From contig NC_071332.1 of the NCBI RefSeq assembly GCF_010183535.1, positions 5,704,001 through 5,768,000 on the forward strand: DNA of 64,000 nt, read 5' to 3'. This stretch comes from Caenorhabditis remanei (Eukaryota > Nematoda > Chromadorea > Rhabditida > Rhabditidae). Both the position numbers and the translations under genes were made by a program. Below the pieces are notes generated by a model. It saw nothing but the letters and a program-made list of their open reading frames with translations, did not search any database and had not been told where the DNA came from. Below, one piece after another: positions 1 to 13,059 of the stretch (positions within the stretch are counted from its first letter, which is position 1; every line of letters begins with the position of its first letter).

Positions 1-102
1 GCTATTATACTTTGTTTCGGCTTAAAATATGACTGGTATCTAGGAAGATTTCATAGATATTTCGAAATTTGGGATTTAATATAAAAGTCAGTTGTGTAGC
101 AA

Positions 103-375
103 CAGTATCGGCTAAAAACGTATCATATTTAGCGTTTTTTAGTTGAAATTCCTTCAAAATTGATACAAAACAGTCTCCACTTGGAGATGTCCACCTAAAA
201 TGATTACAACTCTCTAGGGAGTGTCCGTACAGAAAAGTTGTGAACTATGAAGATGGAATTCTACTTTTGATCTGAATGATAATTTAAACTTTATGGGAAA
301 ATCAGTTTTACCATGACACCCTCATAAAGTTAGAGATTTTCAACAGAGAAATGAAAAATCATTCTTTAAATTTCA
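103..375. repeat. Decayed Tc-type MITE, same family as 7713-8155
   Basis: The left end reads CAGTATCGGCTAAAAACGTA, matching the terminal repeat CAGTACCGGCCAAAAATGTA of the element at 7713-8155 with few changes. Inner blocks also match in order: a GTTGAAATTC-like block, a block around 230-270 resembling GTTGTCAACTACAAAAATGG, and a GTTTTACCATGACACCCTC block at about 308-326 resembling GTTTTACTATAACACACTC. The right terminal repeat is not recognisable, so this is an old, truncated copy. It is non-coding. Confidence 0.55.
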
Positions 376-654
376 CCAGATTTAGCTGGTATGATATATT
401 CTTGACTGGGTTCAAGAGGACTAGTTCGATGGATCAGTCCGATAAAATACTCTGATGAAATAAGAACAATCCATATTCCAAAAGAAAAGGCAATACTTGG
501 AACTAAAATGTTTATTCGATACAAATGTCAGACTACTGTTCTACTTTTGTAATTGCTTCTCCTCTATCAAACCATTGAATTCACATATGAACAAGATGAG
601 GTGGAGATCACATCGAAATCTGAAATCAATATGAAAAAAATCAAGTACATTTTC

Positions 655-2320
655 CTATTTTCTACCATTCGACACAAGATCCGTGTACTTGACATTCTTC
701 ATCTTCATACTCTTTCTACGATTGTTTGGCGAATCAACAATTAACGTGAATGGTGGTTTTTCCTTATTCAAGTTCTCACTGGCTTCCTCGAATTGATCGA
801 TTCTTTCGTAAACTTCATTTGGGTTTTTCAGACGTGGTGTCAATTTTCCAACACACACCCAGGTGGGACAATGAACGGTTTCACTGTCAACTTCTGTTTC
901 GATAACACTTCGAACACTTCTTCCGGAGAGAACTGCCTGTCGTTGACGTTCGCGGAGCGCCTGAAATGAGATTATCGATTTTCAAATCTTAAGAAAATAA
1001 ATCAGATTAACTTAGAAGGTATAAAATATTCGGAAGAAATGAATTTCCATCCAAAAAAGGATATTGATTTCCAGAGATCACAAAAATTTCAAGATGTACC
1101 AACCTGTCTTCTCTCTAGATGGGTTTGTTGTCGTTCTCGTGTGTTGCATGAGCAAACAATTATAGTGAAAATTGGAAGAAGAAGAAAAGCCAAGATCAGA
1201 TGTGTAACTGAAATAAAAAAAACAATTCTTTAGTAAGAATCAGTAACAAGGATTAACACCACCAGTTTCTTTTTTCTGAGTTCAAAAAAACTTACGTTTG
1301 ATTATAATATTGTTCATAGTAGAATACATGTCAAAGGTAAAGTGTAGTACGATTTTACCCGCGGTGTTGAAGATTGTGATGTGGATATATTGACTTGTTA
1401 GCATTATTTGGTTTTTATCATTCAACCAAGGTCACGTTTAGTAGTTTTTTTTCAAAAAATTACTCGTATAATTTCCTTCTACGTGAAAATATTTCCAGAA
1501 ACACTGAATCGAAATCATAATTTTTGAATTGTCACGTTTAATATCGTGAGAAAATGTCTAGTGGATAGAGAACAAGGGAAACCAGGTGTTATTCTGAGTT
1601 CTGGAAATTTCCTACCCGTTTCAGAATTCCTTCCTTACTACGTTTTTATTTTTCTTCAAATATTCGAAGATCTTTCTTTCAACTTCTTCTTCTTCTCCAA
1701 GTATTATTTGTTTGTTCAGACACCCATGAAGCTCTAGGAATACCAGGAAAACTAAGAAATTACGAAAACTGGGAAGTTTTACTTCAAGAGTTCAAACAAA
1801 TATTCGAGAAGAAGGATGATGCGGGGTGGGGGCTCGGAAAAGGTATAACGAAGAAAAATATAAAAAGCTCGTAGTAAAAAATAGTGAATTCTTCTAGAAT
1901 TTATATCCTCTCTATAGAAGTTTGTTCGTTTTTCCTGGTAGCCAAAATTATCTAAGCTGTTTTCAGTATCAACGGTCCAGGACGCCGCGTCCCTTAGAGG
2001 CGAAACCAAAAAATGTTTCTAAATGTGGAAACCGTATAGTCTGGCGTGCCTTTGACGCGGAAGATTAGTTCAAATCGACCAATTTCTAGTCAGAAACCAT
2101 TCTGGCGTCCTTTAGACGGGAAATTTTGAATAAATTTACTTCAATTAAATATTCTTCTAAAAGTTTATCTCATTACGGTACTTTTTCCAATTCCTCTGCA
2201 AATCAATTGTTATAACAGGGACGGTCGTGCCTCCAGCGCTTTCGTTCGTTGTCACACTATAAGTCTGTTGGTTCTTGTAAAGTGGAACTCTGATAAAGTG
2301 ATTTAGCACTTTTTTCTGAA
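655..2320 (-). CDS. Single-pass transmembrane protein, 3' exons only
   Basis: I do not recognise the family. Three exons can be supported on the minus strand. Exon 2320-2182 encodes an extracellular-looking stretch containing VPLYKNQQTYSVTTNES, and is bounded by TTTTCAG and GTACCG. Exon 1207-1104 encodes a hydrophobic membrane segment (LILAFLLLPIFTIIVC) followed by the polar turn SCNTRERQQTHLERRQ, and is bounded by TTTCAG and GTTGGT. Exon 960-655 continues in phase with ALRERQRQAV and a charged cytoplasmic tail of about 100 residues ending DLVSNGRK and TAG. The phases of the first two exons do not join directly (2 bases left over, then 2 needed from a codon with 1 upstream), so at least one exon between 2175 and 1208 is missing from this model. 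The start and upstream exons were not found. Membrane topology is inferred; function is unknown. Confidence 0.55.
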
Positions 2321-5300
2321 CTGAAAATCAGATTTGAAAAAATTGAAACTATATCCAAACCGGAAAGGAAAAGTGATGACCAGATGTGCTTGAAAAAGTT
2401 GAATACATAATCTGAAAATTTCAAGCATCAAAAAGTGCACAGACATTTATCCCTTTTCACCAATTCCTACTAGCTTCTATTTTAGTCGTCAGACACATTC
2501 TTTGCCCAGTCGTCTCATAACTAATCCCGCTAATTTTCGTTAGTGCCCCTTCTTTGTTCTCCAAAAGTGGAGTCAGTTAATTTTGCCCCCATTTCTTCCC
2601 TTATCCTCGTTTTCCGGACAAAATAATTCGTTTATCTCTTCCTCATTTGGGTTTAGAGCCCGCCCCGTTTTCTTTTGATTTCTGGTCGAGTCGCCCAGTC
2701 CGCCACCGCATTTCCGCATCGGAGTAAAGTAAGAAAAAAGAGAAGAATCTGTCAATTACAGATGCTTGGACACTTGCTTTTTTAATAATTTCCTTGGACA
2801 CTTCCTAGAATCTTTTTTCTAAAAAAGTTGCTCTTTTTTCTAGACCTTATGATAAATTGAATGATGACGTTGATTTGTTTTCCAGCGTCATCATTCTATT
2901 GTCTTTCATTAAACTTTTCTTCTTTTTCGGGGAAGAAAATGGGAGCCTAATGGAAGAAGAAAAAAGGAAGATGAGGAAAAAGAGGCTCCTGACTCATCTC
3001 TTTGTTGTTATCCTTTGTTTTCAGTATATTGAACAAAAACGAGTAATTTTCCAGATAGAGGTTAATTTAGTTCTAGTCGTTTTAATTGTCATATTAATGT
3101 AGTAGAAAGTGGACAACAATACTTTTCAGTCTGACTTCAATTAATTTTTAGGGTAACTTCCAACGCATTTTAAAAGTCACACAGCCTGTAAAAATTGATC
3201 GTATATCTGATATTTTCAAGCGAATTCGCAGAAATTAGAAGTTTTAAAATTTATTTTCTCAAACCTTAGTCTTTCGGGGAAATTATGTCTCTGAGCTTAA
3301 AAAATTTTGAGCTGGAAAGAAAAATGCACTGAAATTGTCTGGAGATCCTGAAGTGGAAGTGGATGGAATATGAGAAAACAAGTTGCCTTTTTCTTCCTCT
3401 TTTTCAATCTTGTTTTTCCTCTTTTTAAGTGTTACATTTTGTTATCTTTGTTTAGCCCGGCTTGGGTTATCCCTGCAAAGAATTACCAAAAATTCCAGAT
3501 CTGAAAATATTAATTGTTTCTCGTTAAGATTCAAAATCTTTTATGAATATGTTGAACTTTTTCCAGTCATTATTACATGATCCAACCACTCGTAAAAAGA
3601 AAAAAACATGGAATCGGATTGATGTTTCCCCCTCATCCATACCACTCAATGAATTTCACTTGATATTCCAAATGGTCAAACTAAAAGTCGTAAAACAACC
3701 TCCAACTCATACATTTTTCTCTTTCTCTTTCTAATGAATTCTACATTCTCAACGCGGTATGATTAGTTAGTAAACACCTCCACTACTCACTTATCTTTTG
3801 TCACGTAGGGTTGTGCAAATCGGAAGAAGAAGAAGAAAAAAAGAGAACCCGTAACACAAATCGGTCAATGAATAAACGATTAACGTTACTACAATTGTAG
3901 GTTCAGAACATAGAGGAGAGAGAGAGAGAAGGCGGCGTGCAGAAACAGAAAAACGAAAAAAACCTAAAATTGAACGTTTCAATTTTCTCGAACGAGTAAG
4001 TCACAATTTATTTAGAAATGTCTTGTTTTCTCAATTTCATTTGAAAATTTAGATGTACATATGTCAAGATAAAAAAAAATAGTGTGTCTTTATGTCAGCC
4101 TACGTCTGCATAACCGTTACTGTAGACGGATCAATCTTGAAAAATAAAAAATATTTAGGTTTTTCCCTTATTCAACCGATCACCGAGATTTTTGCAAACA
4201 CCTTCCTTTTATTTTGCAGTATTCTCTAAACATAAAGAGCGGAAATTTTGTACTCTTATTCTATACTTTTAAGCATTTTTAGGAACAAATTTGAGCACAA
4301 ATTTATGTTTTTAGCATGACTTCCCTTATTCTTAATATACAGGGTTGTCCAAATATCTAACTATTTTTCATTGCTGTTTGATCGTTCAGTGTCACATCTG
4401 CTAGCTTGACTGAACTCCTTTTGAATACTTAATACTGACAACTGAAGTTCCTAGAATCATGCAAGAGAGTCACTCTTATTAAACTCATTTTTTTAATTCC
4501 AGTGTTAAAACATGCCATTTCTCAACAGCAAAAAACTATTTTTTCTTATTTTGAGACCTTTGCAAAACACTTATCGAATTAGAACAAGGTTGCATAAAGA
4601 ATTTCCGAGAGTCCATGAGCTCAGAATATTATATTCAAGTTCAGCTTTCGATTGAGACATTTGATGAGGAAGAGAAGATTTTATGAATTATTCCTGGTTT
4701 TTGTAAATTCCTTTTCATTAATTCGTAGGCTACATTGTGACAAGAGATTTTTATTAAGACAGACGATTTTTAAATGGTGCTATCCACTTGCAACTTTCTA
4801 ACAATTCCAATTTTTATAGATTCAATTTCAACTAATTTTTCTAATTTCCTTGAAGTTGTTTTTTTTTGCTTTTTGACTATTCAAATCAAAGAAGTTTATT
4901 TTTAGAAAAGTGATTGGTTATTTCGATCTTTGCAGTGCAGTATAAGGAAACAAAAACCAATCAACTTACTGGATATGTTTATGAAGTTTTTATCCAGTCT
5001 TATTGGTAGAAAACTTGTCAAGACTCGGACCCTCCAGTTCGGTCCGTTGGAATTCAAAAGAGGCTATCCAAATTTGGACAAAAATTTTTGACGTTTTTTC
5101 AACATTTTTATTTAAAAAAAAACAATTTGATTAAAAATGTCAAAACCTCTCCTTCTCTTATTTTTGCTGATGAACACTTCCTACTTTTACTGGTTGAAAT
5201 GATTAAGAGCCTCGGAATAAATACCGAGTTTCAGTACGGTGGTAAACCCAATTCATCAAATTTTTGAGGAATTTCCTAGGAAGAGAACTCAAAATCCTGA

Positions 5301-8300
5301 TTTTCATTCTGTCCAGCGAGAAAGAATTTCTAAGGTTCATAGATGTTCCACGCCTTGCTCCAGGGTCTTTAAAAGATGAGTGAATCATAAAATGTCTCAT
5401 TTTCCAATACTCTCAATTTTCTCTTCTACGTTTTGACATATTTTTCCTCCTTTTTTCTTGTTATTCCCATCCTTCGAATTGGAACACCGAAAACAGAAAA
5501 GAGAGTAGCTGAACAGTCTCTCTACTCGCCGCTTTCCATAAATACTGTAAAGTAGTGGAGATGAAAACTAGGAAGCTGAATGTATTTTAAGAACGTTTTC
5601 GATAAAGATTATTTCTGTCTCGTATCATCACTTTTACTAATTCCTGAATAGGGGTTTCTAAGCTTTAATGTGAATGGAAATTTTTAAATTCTTTTTTTTC
5701 TTTTATGAAACCTGTCTGGGTCCGAATAGGCTTCCCTGACTGAGCGAACAGAAATCAAGAAATTAAAATAGAAGACTAGAAATCAAATTCCTGTTCTGAA
5801 ACGAACTAAATATTTAAAACTCTGACAGTTATCCAAGCGATGTTTTAAATCTGCTCATTCGTGAGAGAACAGCTACTTAAACCAAGATATCCTCTCACTA
5901 GATCGAGGATTAATGATCTAACTAAAAATTAAGCAATTCCTGAAATCAGGTCATCCTGTTTTTAATATTAATACATTTCCATTTTTCTCTTACCCTCATT
6001 AAATTATTCCGGAAACTAATACCACCTCCAAACTATTTTCCTCGTTTTCTCGCTGATGATAACCACCCTCTCCGCATAATATAGAAACCTTATTCTTGTT
6101 CACTGATCAATGAACACAGAGATTCAGAAAATATGATATCTTTTTTGAAAAATGTTCAAATATTGTAATTTTCACTCATTGTGTACCCAATTCCTCCCTC
6201 TCAAAGAGTTTTCAATTTTCGCGAGTCGCCGCGTTTGACACAGAAAATGACTCGTGTCCCTGATAATTAGTTATTTCTTTTTTGTTTCTTCTGCTCGAAG
6301 GAAACATATTGCTTTCGTTTTCTTGGAGAAGTTTCTTTCTTCTACTCTTGGAGCAATTTCCTTTTTCTCTTCTTCATTTATAGGTGTGGTGTTAGCTGTA
6401 ATTAGCATATCTAATGGAGTATTGGCCTTAAAAGTACACCACTTGTAGGTCAGTCATTTCGGAGATACCAGTGAACCATTTAGACTTTTATGCACTCGCT
6501 TTTCTGATTTTCTACTTATATCAAATAACATAACCTTTGCTTATGAAAATGGATCTAAATGCCTTGAGTGCATAACAAAATTTACTTTGCTAGTTCCTGT
6601 TAAACCTCTCAATAATCAGTGGGACCAGAGGACTTCGGGAAGTTCAAAAAACTTGCGCTTCTTGAAACATCCAGAATTTGTTCGTAAACCCAATTTCCAG
6701 GCTCCACGTTTTATTCCTAGGCGCTTTGTAAAAATAACTTGGCCAGTGAAAATGTATTCGTTTTTCTTATTTTTGTTGCTACCCCTCAATTCAAAACACA
6801 TTTTCCAAAACTAGACTAATTTAAAAGTGTTTACATTCTAGTAGGTATCAAGTGATGCATTCAGATGCTCCTTCTCATGAACTCCCGTCAATTTCACACA
6901 CAAGCCAACTCACAAAAATCAACGGTCAAACTTTTACTTGGCCTTTTCGAATTCATTCATTTCTTCGGAAAAGAAAGAATTAAAATGTGCGATGTCCCAA
7001 ATTTCTCGTCCTCCGGCTTCCTTGTTCTTCCGAGTAAAAACGTCTGGAAACTAAAAATGTGACCAATTTTTTGCTTGTGTCTCAAGGGGATTAGGGAAGG
7101 CAATGGGCAGAGAAGAGGAGGGTGTTGAGAATAAGAACGAATGCATATCACTTTTTGAGATGTTCTGTGGAGGATCACGATTGTCATTCATTCAAACTAT
7201 GTTTCATCTTTTCCAAGTGACAATTACTATTTCGGGGTTTCGTTGCTATACACTTGTGAACCAACCAAAATAATTTTTTCTTTTCAAAATCTTTCCGAAA
7301 TCCATCGATCGTTTTTAGCAGATTTGTAAAGAATCTTTTTTTGCTCTTAATCATTTTTCAACCGCCTAAAATCTGAAAATCCTCAGAAATCTCTTCAGAT
7401 CTGTGTATAAGTCCACATCTTTAACCTAAATCAGCTGCTTTCTGATGCTGATCTCTTTCTTATTTTTTCTGTTTTTCCTGATGTTACTGAAAATTTCAAG
7501 TTTTGCAGACGAAATGTATGTATTCGTCTGGAATATTAAAGTTTTGCAAACCTAGATCTGGATACGCCGTGTTTTTTTCAAGTTCTTTGGTTTCCGGTGC
7601 TTCTTAGAAATTTCAAAGTGTTATTTTATTGTGTTTGCCTGTTTTCAAATTGGAAGAACTTCTTAGATGTGATATTTGAAGTTTCTTATTTCGAAAGTGT
7701 GAAAACGAAGTACAGAACCGGCCAAAATGTATCATGTTTTTTTTTTCAGTTGAAAATGCCAAACTTTGAGCGTGTGCCATAGTAAAACTAACTGTCCCAC
7801 AGAATAACTATTTATGGATCGTACAAACCAGGAATGGAACTCCATTATTGTAATAGACAACTTTTTTGTACGGGTGCTCCTAGAGAGTTATAGTAGTTTC
7901 AAGTAGACAGCTCAAAAATCGCACTATTTCTGAATAGGGTCGATTTGAGGTAGAAATTACTTTGTCGATATGTAACTTGCTAGGAAGTGTAGGTACAATA
8001 AAGTTGTCAACTACAAAAATGGAGTTCTACTCTTAGTCTGTTCGATCCCATAAAAAATTATTTTGTGGGACAGTTAGTTTTACTATAACACACTCTGAAA
8101 GTTGGGCATTTTCAACTGAAAAAGGCAAAATATGATACATTTTTGGCCGGTACTGTATTAATGCTCACCTATTCTTGAAATCGTTTCTTTAAAAGATTTC
8201 TGAGGTACGGTAGCTCCTGATTCCCCAACACTTCCAAGGCCATCAGTTTTTTCCTGTCTTTATAATTTTCACTTTCAAAAGTTTTTTTTTCCTTTTTGAC

Positions 8301-8755
8301 ACGTAAATTTCTCATTCTATTCCTTGAAACGGTTTTACACCTCATTCGTCATTTTGACTCTTTCCATTCAATATGCATAAAATGCCTTCTCTTTCTTTCT
8401 CGCCCCGTTTCTTTTCTTCATATTCATCTTATTATTCTTCAAGAACGTGCCAATTGTTCTTTCATATCTGTCATTATATGTATCTGAAGCGTAGAAAAGG
8501 CCATGCAGACTTTTCACACGAAAAAGAGCACAATATGTTACAAACTCTTCTTCTCCTTTTTCTTCTCAACAAATTGTTTTTCTTGTGTTTCGATCTTTCA
8601 ATTCAATAATAACCTATTCCGCACATGAATTTTTGAACGTTTTCTTGTGTCTTTGTCGTTGGTTTACGTACCTCTTTTTCTGGTTTATAAAAGGTGTCCG
8701 CCCCTTCGATGTACTCAACCTTCAAACTACATTTTACCTTTGTTCTCTAGGGTTC
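2321..8755. other. 6.4-kb stretch without a supportable gene
   Basis: AT-rich DNA with poly-T runs. It holds one clear inverted-repeat element (7713-8155), listed separately. Open frames here are short, low in complexity (F, S, L, K runs) and lack splice signals. Missing 5' exons of the membrane-protein gene to the left could lie here, and the promoter of the receptor gene to the right must lie near 8.5-8.75 kb. No tRNA or other structured RNA was seen. Confidence 0.5.
7713..8155. repeat. Tc1/mariner-type MITE with TA target duplication
   Basis: A 443-bp element with imperfect terminal inverted repeats of about 90 bp. The left end is CAGAACCGGCCAAAATGTAT and the right end, reversed, is CAGTACCGGCCAAAAATGTA. 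TA flanks both sides (7711-7712 and 8156-8157), as expected for Tc1/mariner insertion. The arms share further blocks, such as CAACTGAAAAAGGC and GTGGGACAGTTAGTTTTACT. No transposase frame is present, so it is non-autonomous. A decayed relative lies at 103-375. Confidence 0.8.
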
Positions 8756-8770
8756 ATGATACAAATCAAG

Positions 8771-10632
8771 ATGAATGAAACAGATTGGATGGCGGGAAAT
8801 AATAACTCTTTCAAGTGTGAATATCGAGCGTCTGGACAATCAGAATTCACACTTTGGCTTGACGTAAGAACTTTTAAAAAACATTTACAGCTCTTTCTTT
8901 ACTAAACCAAGTTTTCTTACGGTCTCTCGAGACCCCTCAAAGCTAAAATATGTTTCCAACTGAAATCTTATTCTATGAATACTGAACTATATTTTGTCAA
9001 TTGCCAATTTTTCGATATCTCTTTTGGGAACCAAGATTTACCGCGTTGAACGGACGCCGCTGGGTCCACCTCTATATTGACAGAGCAAAAAATTATTTGA
9101 AAACTGGAATTAAAATTTCATTCCGAATATAGTAAGTTATCAAACTCAAAATGAAACTTTCAGGGCCCGATCACAATTTCAGCTGCATTATTCTCTGCAG
9201 TTGGAACCGTCTATGCAATAGGATTCCTTCGAAATGGGCATTTGAACAGAAGAATGTCAGCTGCCCTCTACACTTTATGTCTCATGGACTTTATGCTTAT
9301 GATGACGACAGTACTCTTTTTAAGTATTGAACCTCTCAGTATTCTTCTATGGAGATCTAATATCTTCTATCAGCATCAGGGAATGATATTGGTGCTGTAT
9401 GGAATTCGAAACAGCTTTGCGATGGCATCGGTGAGTCAGAAATGATCATCGAATAAAAACAAGTTATTTGCAGCCAATGCTTGTTTGTTATATTACCTAC
9501 ATCCGGTATCGAGTTGTCAATAATCCTCTCAAATTTGCATCAAATTATAGTCGATCGGTGAGCAGAAAAACTCTTCGGGTTGGGAGGGAGGGGGTTATTA
9601 TATCTTTTTTAAGTACAGCGATTTTCAATCTAAAATTTAATTTATACAGAGAAAATCAATTTCCGCTGGAAAAATGAGCACAACTCAACAGCCATCGACA
9701 GAATCTGCAAAATTCACCATTTCGTTTCCTGCCGAGATGTTTTTTGAATTTCACTCTCGAAGCAATACTGGAAAAATCAATGCAAACTTCCGAAGATTTT
9801 TCAAACCATTTCAAGTGCCAAGTAAGATTGTTTTCTTGATTTCAGAAAATAGAAATTAAAAATATTTTTCAGTACTACTCGTAATTTTTTGCTTCCTGGT
9901 TCATTGCTCCTCTTACTTTGAGTTTTTCTTGGTATCATGTATTGACAAAGATTATAAGGAAGAAACAAAAATGTTACACCCTGCTTCTTTGAGAAATACC
10001 GATTGGGTAATTTGATGCAGGTCATACCTGAATTAATATCTAAAATTTCAGTACATTCAACTCAAGTTGGCACTAACTATGACAACGGAAACATTGGGAC
10101 CAATGATATTTATTTCGACTCTTTCTGTATTCACAGAATACAAAATGCATCAAAATGTGAAGGAGAGAAGGAGATTGTTTGAGTGTCAAAAAAGAAGTAG
10201 AGACACTTTAGTGACAGAAGAATTAAAGGATAAAGCATCCAAGGCATTGGCCATTTTCATTGTCGTCAAGTTTTTGATTCTGAGGTGAGTTCTGACAATA
10301 CTTAATTTCTAAAATATAAACTAATTTGTTTTCAGAACCCTACCAACTCTCATTGACCTTTATGAAGTTTTCCTCGAAGGAAGCAACCATTTCGGTCCAT
10401 TCATGACTATTGTCATCCGGATTTCCGATTTCTTAGTTATCCTGAACTCTGCCACCAACACTCTGGCTTATTTTGGAAAAATGCGTTTCGAAAAGTGAGT
10501 GTATTTTCGAAGCAAAAGATTCTAAAAAGTCCTCCGATTTTGAGGTGTTTCAGATGGCTGGAACGCCGTATACGATGTCGAATTGTGAAGAAAGAGGCGA
10601 AGGAAATATTGAATACATCACTCACTGGATAG
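8771..10632 (+). CDS. Seven-transmembrane G-protein-coupled receptor, peptide-receptor-like
   Basis: Eight exons join in phase: 8771-8863, 9164-9430, 9474-9557, 9650-9821, 9873-10006, 10052-10284, 10336-10494 and 10554-10632, giving 406 residues. An in-frame ATG at 8756 would add five residues. The N-terminus is short and extracellular (MNETDWMAGNNNSF, with glycosylation sites). Hydrophobic segments follow from residue 33 onward. TM3 ends in CYITYIRYR (R131), the position of the DRY arginine. TM6 reads AIFIVVKFLILRTLPTL. TM7 has NSATNTLAYF where NPxxY would be expected, followed by a basic amphipathic tail. This layout resembles the nematode FMRFamide-peptide receptor (FRPR) group, but the subfamily assignment is from memory and tentative. 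It lies in the plasma membrane and presumably couples to G proteins. A foldback transposon sits just 30 bp after the stop codon, so the 3' UTR or polyadenylation may be affected. Confidence 0.85.
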
Positions 10633-10661
10633 TTTTGTTGATCGATTTGTGCCCCAAACTA

Positions 10662-12257
10662 CAGTGCGTAACACAAGTATAAGGCCACCCATGAAATTGG
10701 GTTTATTGACTCAGCGGAACATTTCTGGTTAAAACTAATAACGGATTCGGATTCCTCATCCAAAAATACCCCTAGGGGAAGGTTTTTGTGACATGACCTC
10801 CAAAACTAGGATGGTGACGTGGAAAAATGTGAAAAATGCGCACTTTCAAGCGTAACATAAGTATAAGGCCACCCCCGGAGTTGAGCAAAAAGCGTCGAAT
10901 AAAAGCAAAGTTGCACTCTAGAATTGTATTTTAGGATTGTACAAATTACATTCAAGAAGAAAACATCAAAACCATATAGTCCTGGCCCTACTGGTCTGCT
11001 GGGAACCTGGATTCAAGTCTCTCTCCATTTTTCTCTTTCAGGCGCTAAATCTGGGCTCTAAAAGCGGCGTAAGTTGGTAAATTCTTTGAGAAACCACGTC
11101 TCCAAATGCTTATCCGTTGATTTCAAAAGTTTAGAAACATATCTTGTACGTTTCTGTGAAGAAATTTAAGGTTGGACTCTACCCACAGTCTGCACAGCTG
11201 TCAACATTAGAGGGATTTGAGTCGCTAGCTCGTCGAGATCTTGATAATGAGAGCTGGAAATTTTCTGTAATAATGCAGGTAGATACTCAGTATCTGCTGG
11301 ATACAAATACCGTTCAAATTTGTGGATATCTGATGGATTGTCTTGAGTCCAACTGCCGACATATCATAATTATGCATTAAGAAAAGTGGGCTATGTCGTG
11401 GGTGCTCAATGTCTTCCTCCGATCGATATACAGAGTTGTATCATGCATTTTTAAGTTTTATTATGTTAGTAACATAATTTTTTAAAGTGGAAAAGTGCCA
11501 ACAAAGGTTTTTCGTGAGCAGTCTAGCTACATCATTAGTAACAGTACTGACCTGGCTTTAGTAGCTCAGATGGCGTTTCGGAAAATTGACTACATCATTT
11601 GAACTGAACGGTATTTGTATCCAGCAGATACTGAGTATCTACCTGCATCATTACAGAAAATTTCCAGCTCTCATTATCAAGATCTCGACGAGCTAGCGAC
11701 TCAAATCCCTCTAATGTTGACAGCTGTGCAGACTGTGGGTAGAGTCCAACCTTAAATTTCTTCACAGAAACGTACAAGATATGTTTCTAAACTTTTGAAA
11801 TCAACGGAAGCATTTGGAGACGTGGTTTCTCAAAGAATTTACCAACTTACGCCGCTTTTAGAGCCCAGATTTAGCGCCTGAAAGAGAAAAATGGAGAGAG
11901 ACTTGAATCCAGGTTCCCAGCAGACCAGTAGGGCCAGGACTATATGGTTTTGATGTTTTCTTCTTGAATGTAATTTGTACAATCCTAAAATACAATTCTA
12001 GAGTGCAACTTTGATTTTATTCGACGCTTTTTGCTCAACTCCGGGGGTGGCCTTATACTTATGTTACGCTTGAAAGTGCGCATTTTTCACATTTTTCCAC
12101 GTCACCATCCTAGTTTTGGAGGTCATGTCACAAAAACATTTTCCTATGGGTATTTTTGGATGAGGAATCCGAATCCGTTATTAGTTTTAACCAGAAATGT
12201 TCCGCTGAGCCAATAAACTCAATTTCATGGGTGGCCTTATACTTGTGCTACGCACTG
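10662..12257. mobile_element. Non-autonomous Tc-like foldback element with long inverted arms
   Basis: A 1,596-bp element flanked by TA on both sides (10660-10661, 12258-12259). The arms, about 10662-11320 and 11600-12257, are nearly perfect inverted copies of about 660 bp around a unique 280-bp loop. The ends begin CAGTGCGTA, close to the CAGTG start of Tc1/Tc3 ends. Each arm also carries a second copy of the end motif about 190 bp inward (the AAGTATAAGGCCACCC block recurs at 10675 and 10861, and mirrored at about 12047 and 12229), an IR/DR layout typical of transposase binding sites. The same short open frame appears in both arms only because they are inverted copies. No transposase is encoded. 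It lies immediately downstream of the receptor gene. Confidence 0.85.
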
Positions 12258-12577
12258 TATGTGACCTTGTTATTTTTTAAATTGTTACGAAGTTAGTTTC
12301 CTTCGGGTTTTTATGTGAAATTTTGTTTGGATCTTCTATTTGTTTGCTCTCAAATGCAATGATACTCAATAATTATCTATATTGAATAAACAGTTTTTCA
12401 ATTTCCTTTTGAAGGAAATTTCACCTAAAGTTACTCCGTCAGAACACGAAAGTAATGAGATTTGAAATTTTGAAAGCAAAGATGGAAAGACAACGGCGAG
12501 ACGAAGATAGTGATTTTAAGGAAATGTTTGGAACAAAATCGGTACCAACCGGACAAACTTTTTGAAAACCGAATTAT

Positions 12578-12863
12578 CGTAAATACTGTATTATAACGGC
12601 ATGCCGTTATATTTTTTAACTACCTCCGAGAGAAATGTTGTGGTTTCAGAAACTCATTAAAATTAAACGAAAAAAGCTTTTTTGGATGTTCTATTCGCTG
12701 ATCAAGAAGTTACAAATACCGCTTCTTCTAATCAGACCAAAGAAAAAACACGGGATAATTATAATTATTATTATATATTATTCATGAATTCTGAGTATAG
12801 ACGGAATGCCGTTATAATACAGTGCCGTTCTATTACAGGTGCCGTTATAATACAGTATTTACG
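12578..12863. repeat. Short inverted-repeat element (MITE)
   Basis: The left end CGTAAATACTGTATTATAAC followed by GGCA is mirrored at the right end as TGCC then GTTATAATACAGTATTTACG, giving 24-bp perfect terminal repeats around about 240 bp. Near the right end, the motif TGCCGTTATAATACAG is repeated in tandem with variation (about 12808 and 12840). There is no coding potential and no clear target duplication. Confidence 0.7.
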
Positions 12864-13059
12864 GTATACATTATAATAATACAAGTTTATTATATCTTAA
12901 AATGAATGCCAACGAGAAAATCAAAAATAGGATGAGTACATAAATCTTCACATTCAAAGATAGATTCTAAAATGAATAAGCGATTCATTTTAACTGCGTT
13001 TTCATTTCTGTTGAAAACACGTGTGTTGGAGAGAAAACCAGGGGAAGGAAACAATGGAA

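Noticed and set aside
11144..11777. Pair of similar frames starting MYVSVKKFKV
   Set aside because: Mirror copies in the arms of the Tc-like foldback; no transposase motif and no ATG-based gene structure.
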